A stretch of DNA of 64,000 nt from Avena insularis (lineage: Eukaryota; Streptophyta; Magnoliopsida; Poales; Poaceae). The position numbers and the translations under genes are program-made. The stretch is taken from assembly GCA_023614405.1 (NCBI GenBank), contig CM042684.1, positions 468,109,650 through 468,173,649 of the forward strand, given 5' to 3'. Each line of letters begins with the position of its first letter. The first letter of the stretch is position 1. Under the pieces are notes generated by a model, which was given only the letters and a program-made list of their open reading frames with translations, was not told the DNA's origin and made no database searches. This document shows positions 36,089 through 48,649 of the stretch, piece by piece.

Positions 36089-37405
36089 TATTGGAGATAT
36101 GCCCAAGAGGCAATAATAAAGTAGGTTATTATCATATCTTCATACTTATGATAAATGTTTACATTCATGCTATAATAGTATTAACAAGGAAACCATTAAT
36201 ACTTGTGTGATTTGTAAACTTAATTTGAAGTCCCTAGTATAGCCTCTATACTTCACTAGCTTGTTGGTTGATTGATGATTGTGGTTTCCATATCATGAAC
36301 ATTGAGATGTTATCAACAACAAGATCATATCGTTAGGAGAATGATATGGTGGACATACTCCTATAGATAAGCGTAGCATAAAGATCAAGTCATTTCAATA
36401 GTTCAATTGCTATATGCTTTCTGATACATAGTAACCTGATTCCTTCGACCATGAGATCATGCATATCACCTTTACCGGATGGATGCTTTGATGTCATCAA
36501 ACACCACACCGTAACAGGGTGGCTATAAAGGTGGCATTGAGTGTTTGGAAAGTATTGGTTGAGACACATGGATCAAGAGTGGGATTTGTCCATCCATATG
36601 ACGGATAGATATACTCTGGGCCCTCTCGGTGAAATGTCATCCAATTAGCTTGCAAGCATGTGACTTGGTCACAAGGGATCACATATCACGTGAACGAGAA
36701 AAGAGTACTTATCAAGAACGAGGTTGAACTAGGTATGCGAGATACCGACGATCATAACCTCGGATAAGTAACATATCGTGAGACAAAGGAAATTGGTATC
36801 GTATGTAAGTGGTTCATTCGATCGCAAAGTAATCGAGAAATATGTGGGAGCCATATGAATTTCCAGATTCCTCTATTGGTTATTGATCGGAGAAGTGTCT
36901 CGATCATGTCCGCATAATTCACGAACCGTAGGGAGACACACTTAAGGATTCGACGTTGTTTGAGTAGTTATGGTATTATGAGAAAGAGACCGAATGTTGT
37001 TCGAGTCTCGGATGGGATCCGGATATCACGAGGTGATCCGGAATGGTCCGGAGAATAAGATTCATATAAGGAAAGTCCTGTTTGGAGTTGGGGAATGGTT
37101 CCGTGTTTTCATCGAACATTCTAGAAGGTCCCGGAATGTCCCAAGACCGAGGAGGGAAGGGTACATGAATGTGTCATTGTAAGTTGGAATGATTGCATCA
37201 TGTACTAAGTGTTCTGTTGTCCCAAATAAAGGATTAAATTAAATCCTAAATTGAAAATTCAAAAAGCTAGTTTTTAAGTCAAACGGCAATTTTGGGAAGT
37301 GGGAAGAGAGGAGGATTGGTGGAGCCGAATTGGAGGAGGGTTCCTCCTTGGCCGGGCGCCACCAAGCCGACTTGGGAGGGACTCTCCCTTGGCCGCCCTC
37401 CCACC

Positions 37406-37413
37406 TATATAAG
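37406..37413 (+). promoter_or_regulatory. LTR-B TATA box
   Basis: tatataag in the 5' LTR of E3, within ccacctatataaggaggg; the same sequence is at 44298-44305 in the 3' LTR and, on the minus strand, near 47271-47281 in E4. It is probably the element promoter. Confidence 0.6.
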
Positions 37414-37465
37414 GAGGGGCAGGGCTCCCATCCTAGGACACACAAGTTTCCACCTCTAGATCTCC

Positions 37466-37549
37466 GGTTTAGAGCCGTGTTGGTTTAGAGCTTCTAATTG
37501 CTTTAGCCAGCGGTTTAGAGCCTTCTAATTGGTTTAGAGCCTTCTAATT
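37466..37549 (+). repeat. LTR-B internal direct repeats
   Basis: Four copies of a ggtttagagc-based unit after the TATA box; the last two (37512-37530 and 37531-37549) are identical 19-base units ggtttagagccttctaatt in tandem. The same array is in the 3' LTR of E3 (about 44367-44440) and in inverse orientation in both LTRs of E4. Confidence 0.8.
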
Positions 37550-37971
37550 GGTGTGTCTAATTACTAGACCACTAATAGCCTCTCTCATAAGCTCCACCAT
37601 ACTGCACCGCTTAAGGCGAAGCCTCGGGATTTCCCTCTACTCCTGCATACCACAGGCCGCCGGAATCGCGAGGAGAGTGCTACAACCTCCGCTGCTGCTG
37701 GAACAAGGGAGAGGTCTTAGGTCAGTACCGAACGTGTGACCGATCAAGGGAGCGCTGCCGGAACGTGGCGCTGGAAGGATCGTCTACGCGATCTTGAGAT
37801 CGGAAAGAGTACGACTACATCACCCACGAGAATCTGCTCTCGTTAACCGCTTTGGAATCTTCGAGGGTGAGTTCCTCTATCGACTCGTTGCTACAATCTA
37901 GTAGATAGATCTTGGCTTGTTTGTTTGTATGCGATAGAAAATTTTGTTTTCCATGCTACGAACCCCTACAG

Positions 37972-37984
37972 TGGTATCAGAGCC
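37972..37984 (+). other. E3 primer-binding site
   Basis: TGGTATCAGAGCC, complementary to the 3' end of initiator methionine tRNA, one base after the 5' LTR. Confidence 0.9.
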
Positions 37985-39126
37985 GTGTCTATATGTAGAT
38001 CTGTTGCACGAGTAGAACACAATGGTCATTATGGGCGTTGATGCTTTTATTGTAGATTGCTTTTTGTGTACTTTGCATCTTGCGGTATGTTGGGATGAAG
38101 CGGCCCGGGCTAACCTTACATGACATCGTTCATGAGACTTGCTCCACGCTTGACATGCAACTCGTATTGCATAAGTGGCTTTGCGGGTGCCTGTTTCTCC
38201 TAGCATAGTAAAGATCCAATTTACAACGGGTAATCAACAATGCTAGTATCAATGTTGTGGTTCTTGTTCGTAGGTTAGAACGACACTTATGGAAAGCCCC
38301 AAACCACGTAAAATATGCAAAGAAAGTAGAAGCGTCTAACTTTGTTTTGCAGGGGTGTGCAGTGATGTGATATGGCCATGATTGTGATTATATTTGATGT
38401 ATGCAATGTTCCTTATTGTAAGTTGGCAACCAGCAGGAGCCATATGGTTGTCTTTAATTTCATTAAGACCTGCGTGTCTATTCAAAATAGTTGTAATAGT
38501 TGAAGCTGGTGGACGACAACCATGAAGAAGCGTCATTGACCTTGATGCTATGCCGGTGATGATGGAGATCATGTTCGTGCTTGAAGATGGAGATCGGAAG
38601 CACAAAGAAGAAAGGCCATATCATATCACATATTATGAATTGCATGTGATGTTAATCCTTTATGCATCTTGTATTGCTTAGTAGACGACGGTAGCATTAT
38701 AAGATGATCCCTCACATAAATTTCAAGTTCTAAAGTGTTCACCCTTAGTATGCACTGCTGCCAAAGCTTGCGCTCAAGCACCACGTGATGATCGGGTGTC
38801 TTTGATTCCGCTGGTGAATACAACGTAAGCAAGCCAGATTTGCTTATGCGGTAGCTAAGGTTTGATCTTGACGAGCCTAGCATGTACGCATGGCCTCGGG
38901 AACACGGATTGCGAAAGGTAGAGCATGAGTCATATAGTAGATATGATGAACATGTTGATTGTTCGCCATTAAAGCTATATCAACTCTCGTGATGATCGGT
39001 TTTGATGTGGTGGATTTGGTTCGTGTGATCACTAAAACAATGTGAGGGATATTGTTTTGAGTGGGAGTTCACCTAGATTAATTTAATTATTAATTAGAAC
39101 TCAATTTATCATAAACTAAATCAAAG
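37985..39126 (+). other. E3 untranslated leader
   Basis: Non-coding; the same leader type as in E4 (about 52560-53698, minus). It ends in a stretch (gtgaatttgcatagttgtag) that aligns with the sequence just before gag in the coding elements. Confidence 0.75.
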
Positions 39127-42100
39127 TGAATTTGCATAGTTGTAGTCATTGGCATCCGTTTACCACCTTGCGCTTAGTTATAATTGAGATGATAGAACTA
39201 TAGAATTCTGGTTAGTTACTTTACGAACTGGTATCGTATTGTATTGAAGTGTTAATCTAAAGTTTAAAAGTCCTATTGCAAACTTTCAAGAAGTTCAGTC
39301 CTCCATGAAGTTTAATAATTAGTATTAAATCAAGAGTAACAATTCCAAATGTTAGTAAGTATCATGTTTATCTCCATGATTCTTGATATTCAAAGGATTG
39401 TCTTAATATCAAGGTAATCTAGGATCTGAAAGAGTTGTTTTCAGAAACCATGATGTGTGGAAGATATTGTGATATCTAAAACGAAGTTTTGGTTACAACA
39501 TGATAGAGTATAATATGGCAAAGTTCATGTTCTCATATTTTGATGAGAATTTGCAAAAGGTTGGAGACACTTGTTGTCCTAATCCTCCAAAAGATTTTGG
39601 AAAGCAACATTATACTCATAATTCATCGTTATAAGCTAAAAGTAGCTTGATCATGGACGATTCCATGATAAGGTGAATATTTGATGTAGGTAAAATGTTT
39701 ACTACACCAAGAGATTACTAAAGAAAGGAATTTGGAAGAACACCAAACATTTGATGATGGTGATCTACTTCAAAGTGCAAGTCCAAAGACATTTGTATTT
39801 AATTATACACGCTTTGGATTATGTGTCATATGTATGACTCCACTATTGATGTTGATAGATTCTTTCAAACAGAAAAGGAAATACTGAAAGAGAATCTCAT
39901 AAGTATATGGCAGAAAAGAAAAGACTAGAATTGTTCAGTTTAAGTATATAGATGATATACATGTTATGGCTATATTCTTTGCTTATTAAACGATGTGGTT
40001 CTTAAGTATTTTGATACTGAATTTGTTGGTGTGAATCGTCATACGAAACAACACAATTCATGAACTACAATGGCCTAAGTAACTAGCAAAAGAATAGGTG
40101 ATGATGTTCATCGAGAACAAATAAAGGGTTATTTTGTTGCTCGTTAAACATCAACGCTTGCCTTCAAGATTTGTTTTATCAGGTATTATGAGAACAAAAG
40201 GGTTGTTCAAATAATTGCCGTAATCCATAAAAGATGGATGATTCACAAATCTCGTTGGAGAAATCACATCCATAAAACTAGTGCTAAAATTGTCGAAAGA
40301 CAAATTGATTGAAAGATCACTTAGGAAGTGACATCGCCGTTTAAATTATATTGGAAAGAAAACATGAAGAAAATCCATGTGGATGGAATTTTGGATTCTT
40401 TTTATTTTTGATCAAATGACGTTTGTGAAACTTTCCTAGAGATAATTAAAACTTCGTTCATAGGCCAAAAGGGAACGAAAGACTAGCTTATTGGAACTTG
40501 TGCATATTGTTGTACGAACTCCATTATGTGTAGTCAAGAGCGATGGATTTCAACTTCATATGCTTTCTCCGAAAATTTAAGTGAATATATGAATATTTAC
40601 TTAATAAGGATGAAATATGAAATATTTGAAAAGTTCAAAAGACTTTCAAGATGAAGTGCAAAATCATTGTAACAAGAATATGAATAGTTTATGATAAGAT
40701 CATAAAGGAAGATATTTGAATTACATGTTTAGCATAATACCTAAGATTTAAGGAATCGGTCCGTGGATTTGCATTTCCCGAAACACCATAAGAGTATGAA
40801 GCGTTCGAGATATGTAATTGAACCTTGTTTGACATGGTAAGATCGAAGGTATAATTCATAAAACTGCTATTATATTTTAAAGATTAAAAGCTTTAGAGAC
40901 TACCGTTTTCCACTAAAAGAGCTCCATCATAATCCGCTGAAATGACACCATATAAGGTTATGGTTTGGGATAAAACCCAAGTAGTCCTTTCTTAAACATT
41001 GGTATGCTATGCATAAGAAAGATGTTTGCAACCAAAGTCGGATAAACCTGTCTTTGTATTACCGTTAAGTATTCCTCCATAAACACCGGAGACAAAAGTG
41101 TTTGTCGCTTAGAACGTCAAGTTTCTTTGAGAAGGAATTTTTCGTGAAAAGTTAAGTGGGAGGACAATAGAACTTTGATAAGGTTAAAAGAACCTTAGCT
41201 ATATGTGCAAAGTTGCGCAGCACCAAAAAGTGTTCCGGAGGCAGCAACAATGCTCATGGCTCACGTGCCTCAAAGGTTGTGGTCACGGAGGTCTAAGTTT
41301 CTATTGAAACAAGTAGGTCGGATGAACAATCAAATACCAAGATTTGAGGGTTGAATCATTATTTGAGAATAATGAACCTACTACATGCAAAGAAGCGATG
41401 ATGGGCCCTGACTCCGTCAAATGGCTTGAAGCCATATAATCCGTGATAGTTCCATACACGAGAAATCAAGTTTTGAACTTGAAGGACCCTCGAAAAAGGT
41501 GTAAGACCTTGCAGTTGTGTTTGGATCTATAAAGAAGTAGACATGGATGTTTCATATCTATGAAATAGTCGACATGTTGGGAAAGAGTTCACAACAATGT
41601 TCAAAGGTTGTATATGACAAGATTTGATCTTTCATAGCGATTTTTAGTCTAGACGGATTAATGTAGCAACCACTACATATAATTTGTTATGTGGTAGTAG
41701 AATAAACAAAACAAGTTCTTCTAATAGAATGGTTACCTAGGACGTGTGCATGACACGGTCCAAAGGGTTTTGTTAATTCAAAGGATGCTAAAACATATGC
41801 AAACTTCAATGGTTGAAGTAAGCATAGCGAGTTGGAATCTTCACTATGATGAAACGTTAAAGAGTTTAATTTCATCGAGACAATGAAGATGCTTGCATTT
41901 GCAAGAAATTAAGTGGGATCGCTAAGACATGTTTCTAATACATTATGTGGAAGACATATTGTTGATTGGAAAATGATGTATCTTTATTAACACATATTAA
42001 GAATTTCATCCCGATGAAAGACTTAGGCAAAACCCAAATATTTGGCATCAATAGACGCTAATATGGTTGTGCCAGAAGTACATAGACGAGATATTGAATG

Positions 42101-42948
42101 AGTTCAATATAGAAACTACAAGAAAGGTTCTTGTCGCACAGAAAGGATTGAATAAATTCAATATTGATGATATATTCAAGTGTATTGACATTTGGTAAGT
42201 GAAACAAAGATTCAAGTATAGATTGATACTTGATGTATGAAATCACAAAGAGTATTTATATCAATCATACTGTGATATGTACAAATCCAGATATGTCCTA
42301 TGCTCTAAATGTTGTGAGCATATACCAGAATGATTTGTAAGATGATCATTGGACGATAGTAAGGATATTCTTATGACCTTTTGGAAGAACTAAGAGTATA
42401 TTATTTGTAGAAGTGACAAATAGATGGTTAGTTCATTGTAAAAGTACTACATTGATACTAGCTTTCTCACAAAGTACAAGTTTTAGTTTATCTCAATCTA
42501 AACTAAGGGTGGCACAATATAATGGAAAGTGAGTTCCATAATGGATTTGGATGAGTTCCAAAGTTAAGACATTGTGACAGATACTTCAACAAAAGGCTAA
42601 GTATATGACTGCTATTATAGCAGCAAAAGAGGGCATTTGTGTCAAGTAGTTTGTTATCAAACTAGGTGTAGTTCACAGCGGGATAATACTATGAAGATAT
42701 ATTGTGCGACAATATTATCAACATGTTTTAACCCCAAAGAACTAAAGGTCACACCGAAAGACCAAATCATACAAAGCCATCTCATTAGAGAATGAGTGAT
42801 GCGTAGAGACGCAAAGACATGCAATTACACACGGACCTGGAAGTGTCAGATCCGGAGATCAGTTGACCACTAGCAATCGTGTACATACAACACCGGAAAG
42901 CCATAGGTGTTGAAAACACAAAGGTTTGAAACTAGATTATTGACTCTA
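39127..42948 (+). pseudogene. E3 coding-dead gag-pol derivative
   Basis: The interior aligns in order with gag-pol of E2 and E4 but no frame is usable. At 40940-41010 the integrase C-terminal stretch is recognisable as DNA (atggtttgggataaaaccc..ttggtatgctatgcataag) with stops. The same changed words are in E1 (26150-26220, minus), so E1 and E3 inherited a common dead interior. A block near 41900-42120 corresponds to the reverse transcriptase. It may serve only as RNA between the ends needed for packaging. Confidence 0.8.
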
Positions 42949-42963
42949 GTGCAAGTGGGAGAC
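42949..42963 (+). other. E3 polypurine tract
   Basis: gtgcaagtgggagac immediately before the 3' LTR. Confidence 0.9.
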
Positions 42964-44858
42964 TGTTGGAGATATGCCCAAGAGGCAATAATAAAGTAGG
43001 TTATTATCATATCTTCATACTTATGATAAATGTTTACATTCATGCTATAATAGTATTAACAAGGAAACCATTAATACTTGTGTGATTTGTAAACTTAATT
43101 TGAAGTCCCTAGTATAGCCTCTATACTTCACTAGCTTGTTGGTTGATTGATGATTGTGGTTTCCATATCATGAACATTGAGATGTTATCAACAACAAGAT
43201 CATATCGTTAGGAGAATGATATGGTGGACATACTCCTATAGATAAGCGTAGCATAAAGATCAAGTCATTTCAATAGTTCAATTGCTATATGCTTTCTGAT
43301 ACATAGTAACCTAATTCCTTCGACCATGAGATCATGCATATCACCTTTACCGGATGGATGCTTTGATGTCATCAAACACCACACCGTAACAGGGTGGCTA
43401 TAAAGGTGGCATTGAGTGTTTGGAAAGTATTGGTTGAGACACATGGATCAAGAGTGGGATTTGTCCATCCATATGACGGATAGATATACTCTGGGCCCTC
43501 TCGGTGAAATGTCATCCAATTAGCTTGCAAGCATGTGACTTGGTCACAAGGGATCACATATCACGGGAACGAGAAAAGAGTACTTATCAGTAACGAGGTT
43601 GAACTAGGTATGCAGAGATACCGACGATCATAACCTCGGATAAGTAACATATCGTGAGACAAAGGGAAATTGGTATCGTATGTAAGTGGTTCATTCGATC
43701 GCAAAGTAATCGTAGAAATATGTGGGAGCCATATGAATTTCCAGATTCCTCTATTGGTTATTGTTCGGAGAAGTGTCTCGATCATGTCCGCATAATTCAC
43801 GAACCGTAGGGAGACACACTTAAGGATTCGACGTTGTTTGAGTAGTTATGGTATTATGAGAAAGAGACCGAATGTTGTTCGGAGTCTCGGATGGGATCCG
43901 GGATATCACGAGGTGATCCGGAATGGTCCGGAGAATAAGATTCATATAAGGAAAGTCCCGTTTCGGAGTTGGGGAATGGTTCCGGTGTTTTCATCGGGAA
44001 CATTCTAGAAGGTCCCGGAATGTCCGGCACTCCGGAGGGGGAAGGGTACATGAATGTGTCATTGTAAGTTGGAATGATTGCATCATGTACTAAGTGTTCT
44101 TGCTGTCCCAAATAAAGGATTAAATTAAATCCTAAATTGAAAAGTCAAACGGCTAGTTTGAAAGTCAAACGGCAATTTTGGGAAGTGGGAAGAGAGGAGG
44201 ATTGGTGGAGGCCGAATTGGAGGAGGGTTCCTCCCTTGGCCGGCGCCCCACCAAGCCGACTTGGGAGGGACTCTCCTCCCTTGGCCGCCCTCCCACCTAT
44301 ATAAGGAGGGCAGGGCTCCTCCTAGGACACACAAGTTTCCACCTCTAGATCTCCTGTTTAGAGCCGCTTTGGTTTAGAGCTTCTAATTGCTTTAGCCAAA
44401 TGTTTAGAGCCTTCTAATTGGTTTAGAGCCTTCTAATTGGTGTGTCTAATTACTAGACCACTAATAGCCTCTCTCATAAGCTCCACCATACTGCACGGCT
44501 TAAGGCGAAGCCTCATGATTTCCCTCTACTTCCTGCACCACGCCACAGGCCGGAATCGCGAGGAGAGTGCTACAACCTCCGCTGCTTGGAACAAGGGAGA
44601 GGAAGGTCTTCACGAAAATTCAACGTGTGACCGATCATGGAGCGCCGCCGAACGTGGCGCTGAAGGATCGCTCACGCGATCTTGAGATCGGAAAGAGTAC
44701 GACTACATCACCCACGAGAATCTGCTCTCGTTAACCGCTTTGGAATCTTCGAGGGTGAGTTCCTCTATCGACTCGTTGCTACAATCTAGTAGATAGATCT
44801 TGGCTTGTTTGTTTGTATGCGATAGAAAATTTTGTTTTCCATGCTACGAACCCCTACA
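42964..44858 (+). repeat. E3 3' LTR (type B)
   Basis: 1895 bases, TGTTGGAGATATGCCC to CCCCTACA. Confidence 0.92.
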
Positions 44859-44863
44859 TAATC
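44859..44863. repeat. E3 target duplication, right
   Basis: TAATC, matches 36084-36088. Confidence 0.92.
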
Positions 44864-45634
44864 AGCAGCGGGACCTGGAGATCCGTACTGACTCCTACAC
44901 ATTCAACGATGACTCCTGTGATCGTGAGAACCTTTAACGCTTGTAACTAAATCCTTTTGTCTCTCAATATATTACATGTTCGAGATTCGATCATCGGTAT
45001 CTCCATACCTAGTTTGATCTCGTTACCGACATGCACTCTTTTCTCATTCCCGTGATATAACATTCTAGTGATCACATCACTTGCTTGCAAGCTATCCTAA
45101 TGTGATATCATCGAGAGGGCCCAGAGTATATCTATACGTCATCTGGATTGACAAATTCCACTCTTGATCCATGAGCCTCAACATAACGCCTTCGTAGTAC
45201 TGAACCCATCTTTATAGTCACCCTGTTACGGTGTGACGTTTGATGTTATCAAGATACTCTTCCGGTGTCAGCAATTAACATGATCTCATGGTTTAAGGAT
45301 AAAGATTACTTCGTATGATGTTATAGCAATATAAACATAATGACTTGATCATAATGCTATACTTCATATGAATGTTCATCACATCATTCCACCAATGGTG
45401 TGACCTTGTTATTAACAACATCCAATGTCCATGATCAGGAAACCTTGATCATCCTGTTAATCAACAAGCTAGTCTATAAGAGAGGCATGACTAGGAACCC
45501 TTTTTGTTTATTAAACACACATGTATTGATGTTTCCGAATCAATACATTTCTAGCATGTAAAATAAACATCTATCATGTATAAGGAATATATAATAACAA
45601 CTTTAGTATTGCCTCTCAGGGCATATTTCCTTCA
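44864..45634 (-). repeat. E2 5' LTR, second part
   Basis: Continues E2's 5' LTR after E3 and ends TTTCCTTCA at the outer border; together with 35201-36088 it makes a full-length LTR of about 1.66 kb. Confidence 0.92.
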
Positions 45635-45639
45635 CATCT
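45635..45639. repeat. E2 target duplication, right
   Basis: CATCT, matches 28507-28511. Confidence 0.9.
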
Positions 45640-46240
45640 TACAATGCTACAGAAGCGCTAAACTAGCAGTATAAGATGCTAACATCTAATGTGTAAAGTG
45701 AGATGATATGGTCCATGCATTTGATCTCTATCACTTGCATCGTGGTATGATCTCTATCATTCCTTTGTGTGTAAGGCCAAGGTCTATGGAACTTACACGT
45801 TGAGTGTGTTGTAAGAGTATCTATCATACATCTACTTACAACAATACCATATCAATACACTAGCCCAGCAACGATCTAAACTAGACGCCTCTAATTTATC
45901 AATTGCAAGTTTTACGTGGCTTAGGGCTTTCGGAGATAGAACCGTTCTTACCTACGAACATGAACCACAACGAGGATAACTAAGTTATTAACAACTCGTT
46001 GTAAATCAGATATTGACTATAGTAGGAGAGACAGACACCCGCCAGCCACTTATGCAAAACAAGTTGCATGTCAGTCGTGGAACCGGTCTCATGTACGATG
46101 ACATGTAAGGTTGGTCCGGGCCGCTTCATCCCACTATGCCACCACTATCCAAAATACATAGAAGATGCAATAACATGATCATCATCGCCCACATATCAAC
46201 ATATGTGTACTACCCGTGCTAAGCACCTACGCATAGATCA
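45635..46240 (-). other. E1 untranslated leader, proximal part
   Basis: Non-coding leader of E1 between the E2 insertion and the primer-binding site; closely similar to 34580-35186 of E2. Confidence 0.85.
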
Positions 46241-46253
46241 GGCTCTGATACCA
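46241..46253 (-). other. E1 primer-binding site
   Basis: Minus strand TGGTATCAGAGCC, one base from the 5' LTR start at 46255. Confidence 0.9.
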
Positions 46254-46254
46254 C

Positions 46255-46717
46255 TGTTGGGTCTGCAGCATAGAAAACAAAAATTTTCCTACGGTGTGAA
46301 CTACACGCCGAGATCTATCTACTAGGTACAAAGCAACGGGTGGACATACATCCAATGAGAACTTACCCTCATAGACAACGAGCTTTGTTAACGAGTAGGA
46401 ACTCGTGGTTGATGTAGTCGTACACTTGCCGATCTCAAGATCATGATGAAGTCCAGAAGGTCCGGCTCCAGCACGTCCATCAGATCCAGCTCCAGCACCA
46501 CCAAGTCCAGCACCGCAAAGCAACGGTGCATCCGTGATCGCACACACGTCCGGTACCCCGACAACCTCCGTCCCTCGCTCCAGCAAAGCAGCGGAAGCAG
46601 CAACTCCTTTCCAGATAAAGCCACCGGGAACATGTATCTCGCTAATCCGAGACCATGGGGGAATAATACTAGAGGGGGAGAGAGATCCTTCAGAAGGAGG
46701 TGTGTGTGAGAAGTGAG
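46255..46717 (-). repeat. E1 5' LTR, first part
   Basis: Starts TGTTGGGTCTGC; interrupted by E4 after 46717. The rest is at 55575-56821. Confidence 0.9.
46713..46717. repeat. E4 target duplication, left
   Basis: GTGAG, repeated at 55575-55579. Confidence 0.9.
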
Positions 46718-48598
46718 TGTAGGGGTTCGTAGCATGGAAAACAAAAATTTTCTATCGCATACAAACAAACAAGCCAAGATCTATCTACTAGATTGCAGCA
46801 ACGAGTCGATGGAATAACTCACCCTCGAAGATTCCAAAGTGTTTAACGAGAGCAGATTCTCGTGGGTGATGTAGTCGTACTCTTTCCGATCTCAAGATCG
46901 CGTAGACGATCCTTCCGGCTGCGTTCAAGGCGCTCCCGCAATGATCGGTCACACGCTCGTACTCGACGAAGACCTTCCTCTCCTTGTTCCAGCAGGCAGC
47001 GGAGGTTGTAGCACTCTCTCGCGATTCCGCAAAGACAACGGCGTGGTACCGGAGGTAGAGGAAAATCCCGCAGGCTTCGCCTTAAGCCAAAGTAGTATGG
47101 TGGAGCTTATGAGAGAGGCTATTAGTGGTCTAGTAATTAGACACACCAATTAGAGGGCTCTAAACCAATTAGAAGGCTCTAAACCGAATAGCTCTAAACC
47201 GGGGTCTAGATCTAGGGTTTAGTTTAGAGGATAGGAAACTTGTGTGTCTAGGAGGGGAGCCCTGCCCCTCCTTATATAGGTTGGAGGGCTGGCGGCCAAG
47301 GAGGAGTTCCTCCCAACTCGGCCTTGGGAGGTGCGCCGCCAAGGGAGGAACCTCCTCCAACTCGGCCTCCACCTCTCCTCCTCTTTTCCCACTTCCCAAA
47401 ACTGCCGTTTGACTTTCAAACTAGCCGCTTGACTTTTCAATTTAGGATTTAAATAAATCCTTTATTTGGGACAGCAAGAATACTTAGTACATGATGCAAT
47501 CATTCCAATATGTAATGACACACTCATGTACCCTTCCTCCGAGTGCCGGACATTCCGGGACCTTCTAGAATGGTCCCGATGAAAACACCGGAATCATTCC
47601 GCTACTCCGAAACGGGACTTTCCTTATATGAATCTTATTCTCCGGACCATTCCGGATCTCCTCGTGATATCCCGGATCCCATCCGAGACTCCGAACAACA
47701 TTCGGGCTCTTTCTCATAATACACTAACTACTCAAACAACGTCAATCCTTAAGTGTGTCTCCCTACGGTTCGTGAATTATGCGACATGATCGAGACACTT
47801 CTCGAACAATAACCAATAGAGGAATCTGGAAATTCATATGGCTCCACATATTTCTCATTACTTTGCGATCGAATGAACCACTTACATACGATACCAATTT
47901 CCCTTTGTCTCACGATATGTTACTTATCCGAGGTTATGATCGCCAGATCTCTCGCATACCTAGTTCATCCTCGCATCGATAAGTACTTTTCTCGCTCCCG
48001 TGATATGTGATCCCTTGTGACCAAGTCACATGCTTGCAAGCTAATTGGATGACATTTCACCGAGAGGGCCCAGAGAATATCTATCCGTCATGTGGATGGA
48101 CAAATCCCACTCTTGATCCATGTGTTTCAACCAATACTTTCCGAACACTCAATGCCACCTTTATAGCCACCCACATTACGGTGGTGTTTGATGACATCAA
48201 AGCATCCATCCAGAAAGGTGATATGCATGATCTCATGGTCAAGGAATTAGGTTACTATGTATCGTAAAGCATATAGCAATTGAACTATTGAAATGACTTG
48301 ATCTTTATGCTACGCTTGTCTATAGGAGTATGTCCACCATATCATTCTCCTAACGATATGATCTTGTTGTTGATAACATCTCAATGTTCATGACAAAGAA
48401 ACCACATCATCAATCAACCAACAAGCTAGTGAAGTATAGAGGCTATACTAGGGACTTCAAATTAAGTTTACAAATCACACAAGTATTAATGGTTTCCTTG
48501 TTAATACTATTATAGCATGAATGTAAACATTTATCATAAACACAAAGATATATAATAATAACTACATTTATTATTACCTTTAGGGCATATCTCCAACA
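46718..48598 (-). repeat. E4 3' LTR (type B)
   Basis: 1881 bases from TGTAGGGGTTCG to CATATCTCCAACA on the plus strand. Confidence 0.92.
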
Positions 48599-48613
48599 GT
48601 CTCCCACTTGCAC
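48599..48613 (-). other. E4 polypurine tract
   Basis: Minus strand GTGCAAGTGGGAGAC directly before the 3' LTR. Confidence 0.88.
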
Positions 48614-48649
48614 TAGAGTCATCCAATCTAGATTACATGGTAATATACC

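Larger units (their letters stand above)
36089..37970 (+). repeat. E3 5' LTR (type B)
   Basis: 1882 bases. It starts TATTGG instead of TGTTGG, a change of the terminal dinucleotide absent from the 3' LTR. Differences from the 3' LTR are mostly small losses in GC-rich spots in the second half. Confidence 0.92.
36089..44858 (+). mobile_element. Copia LTR retrotransposon E3, non-autonomous
   Basis: An 8.77-kb element inserted in the 5' LTR of E2, in the opposite orientation, with a TAATC duplication. Parts: 5' LTR 36089-37970, primer-binding site 37972-37984, leader, coding-dead interior, polypurine tract 42949-42963, 3' LTR 42964-44858. LTR type B, with TGTTGGAGATATGCCC at the start and CCCCTACA at the end. 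Its LTRs match with few substitutions, suggesting recent insertion, yet the interior has no frame over about 90 residues. It must have moved with proteins supplied by another element such as an E4-like one. Confidence 0.92.
28512..45634 (-). mobile_element. Copia LTR retrotransposon E2
   Basis: Inserted in the leader of E1 in the same orientation, with CATCT duplicated. Parts: 3' LTR 28512-30177, internal region 30178-35200 with recognisable gag, protease, integrase, reverse transcriptase and RNase H in Copia order, and 5' LTR 35201-36088 plus 44864-45634, split by E3. LTR type A. The first 250 bases of the two LTRs show about nine differences. The coding region has frameshifts and one clear stop, so it is not autonomous as written. 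Several of the frame breaks are single-base and could be sequence errors. Confidence 0.93.

Noticed and set aside
36497..36682. Identical 61-codon frames at 36497 and 43372
   Set aside because: They are the same place in the two LTRs of E3, so the identity reflects LTR duplication, not a conserved gene.
37466..37549. Telomere-like ttta-rich repeats
   Set aside because: The unit is ggtttagagccttctaatt, not TTTAGGG, and recurs in the same place in each type B LTR.
37972..37984. tRNA-like sequence
   Set aside because: Only 13 bases complementary to initiator tRNA; this is a retrotransposon primer-binding site, not a tRNA gene. The same holds at 35187, 46241 and 53699.
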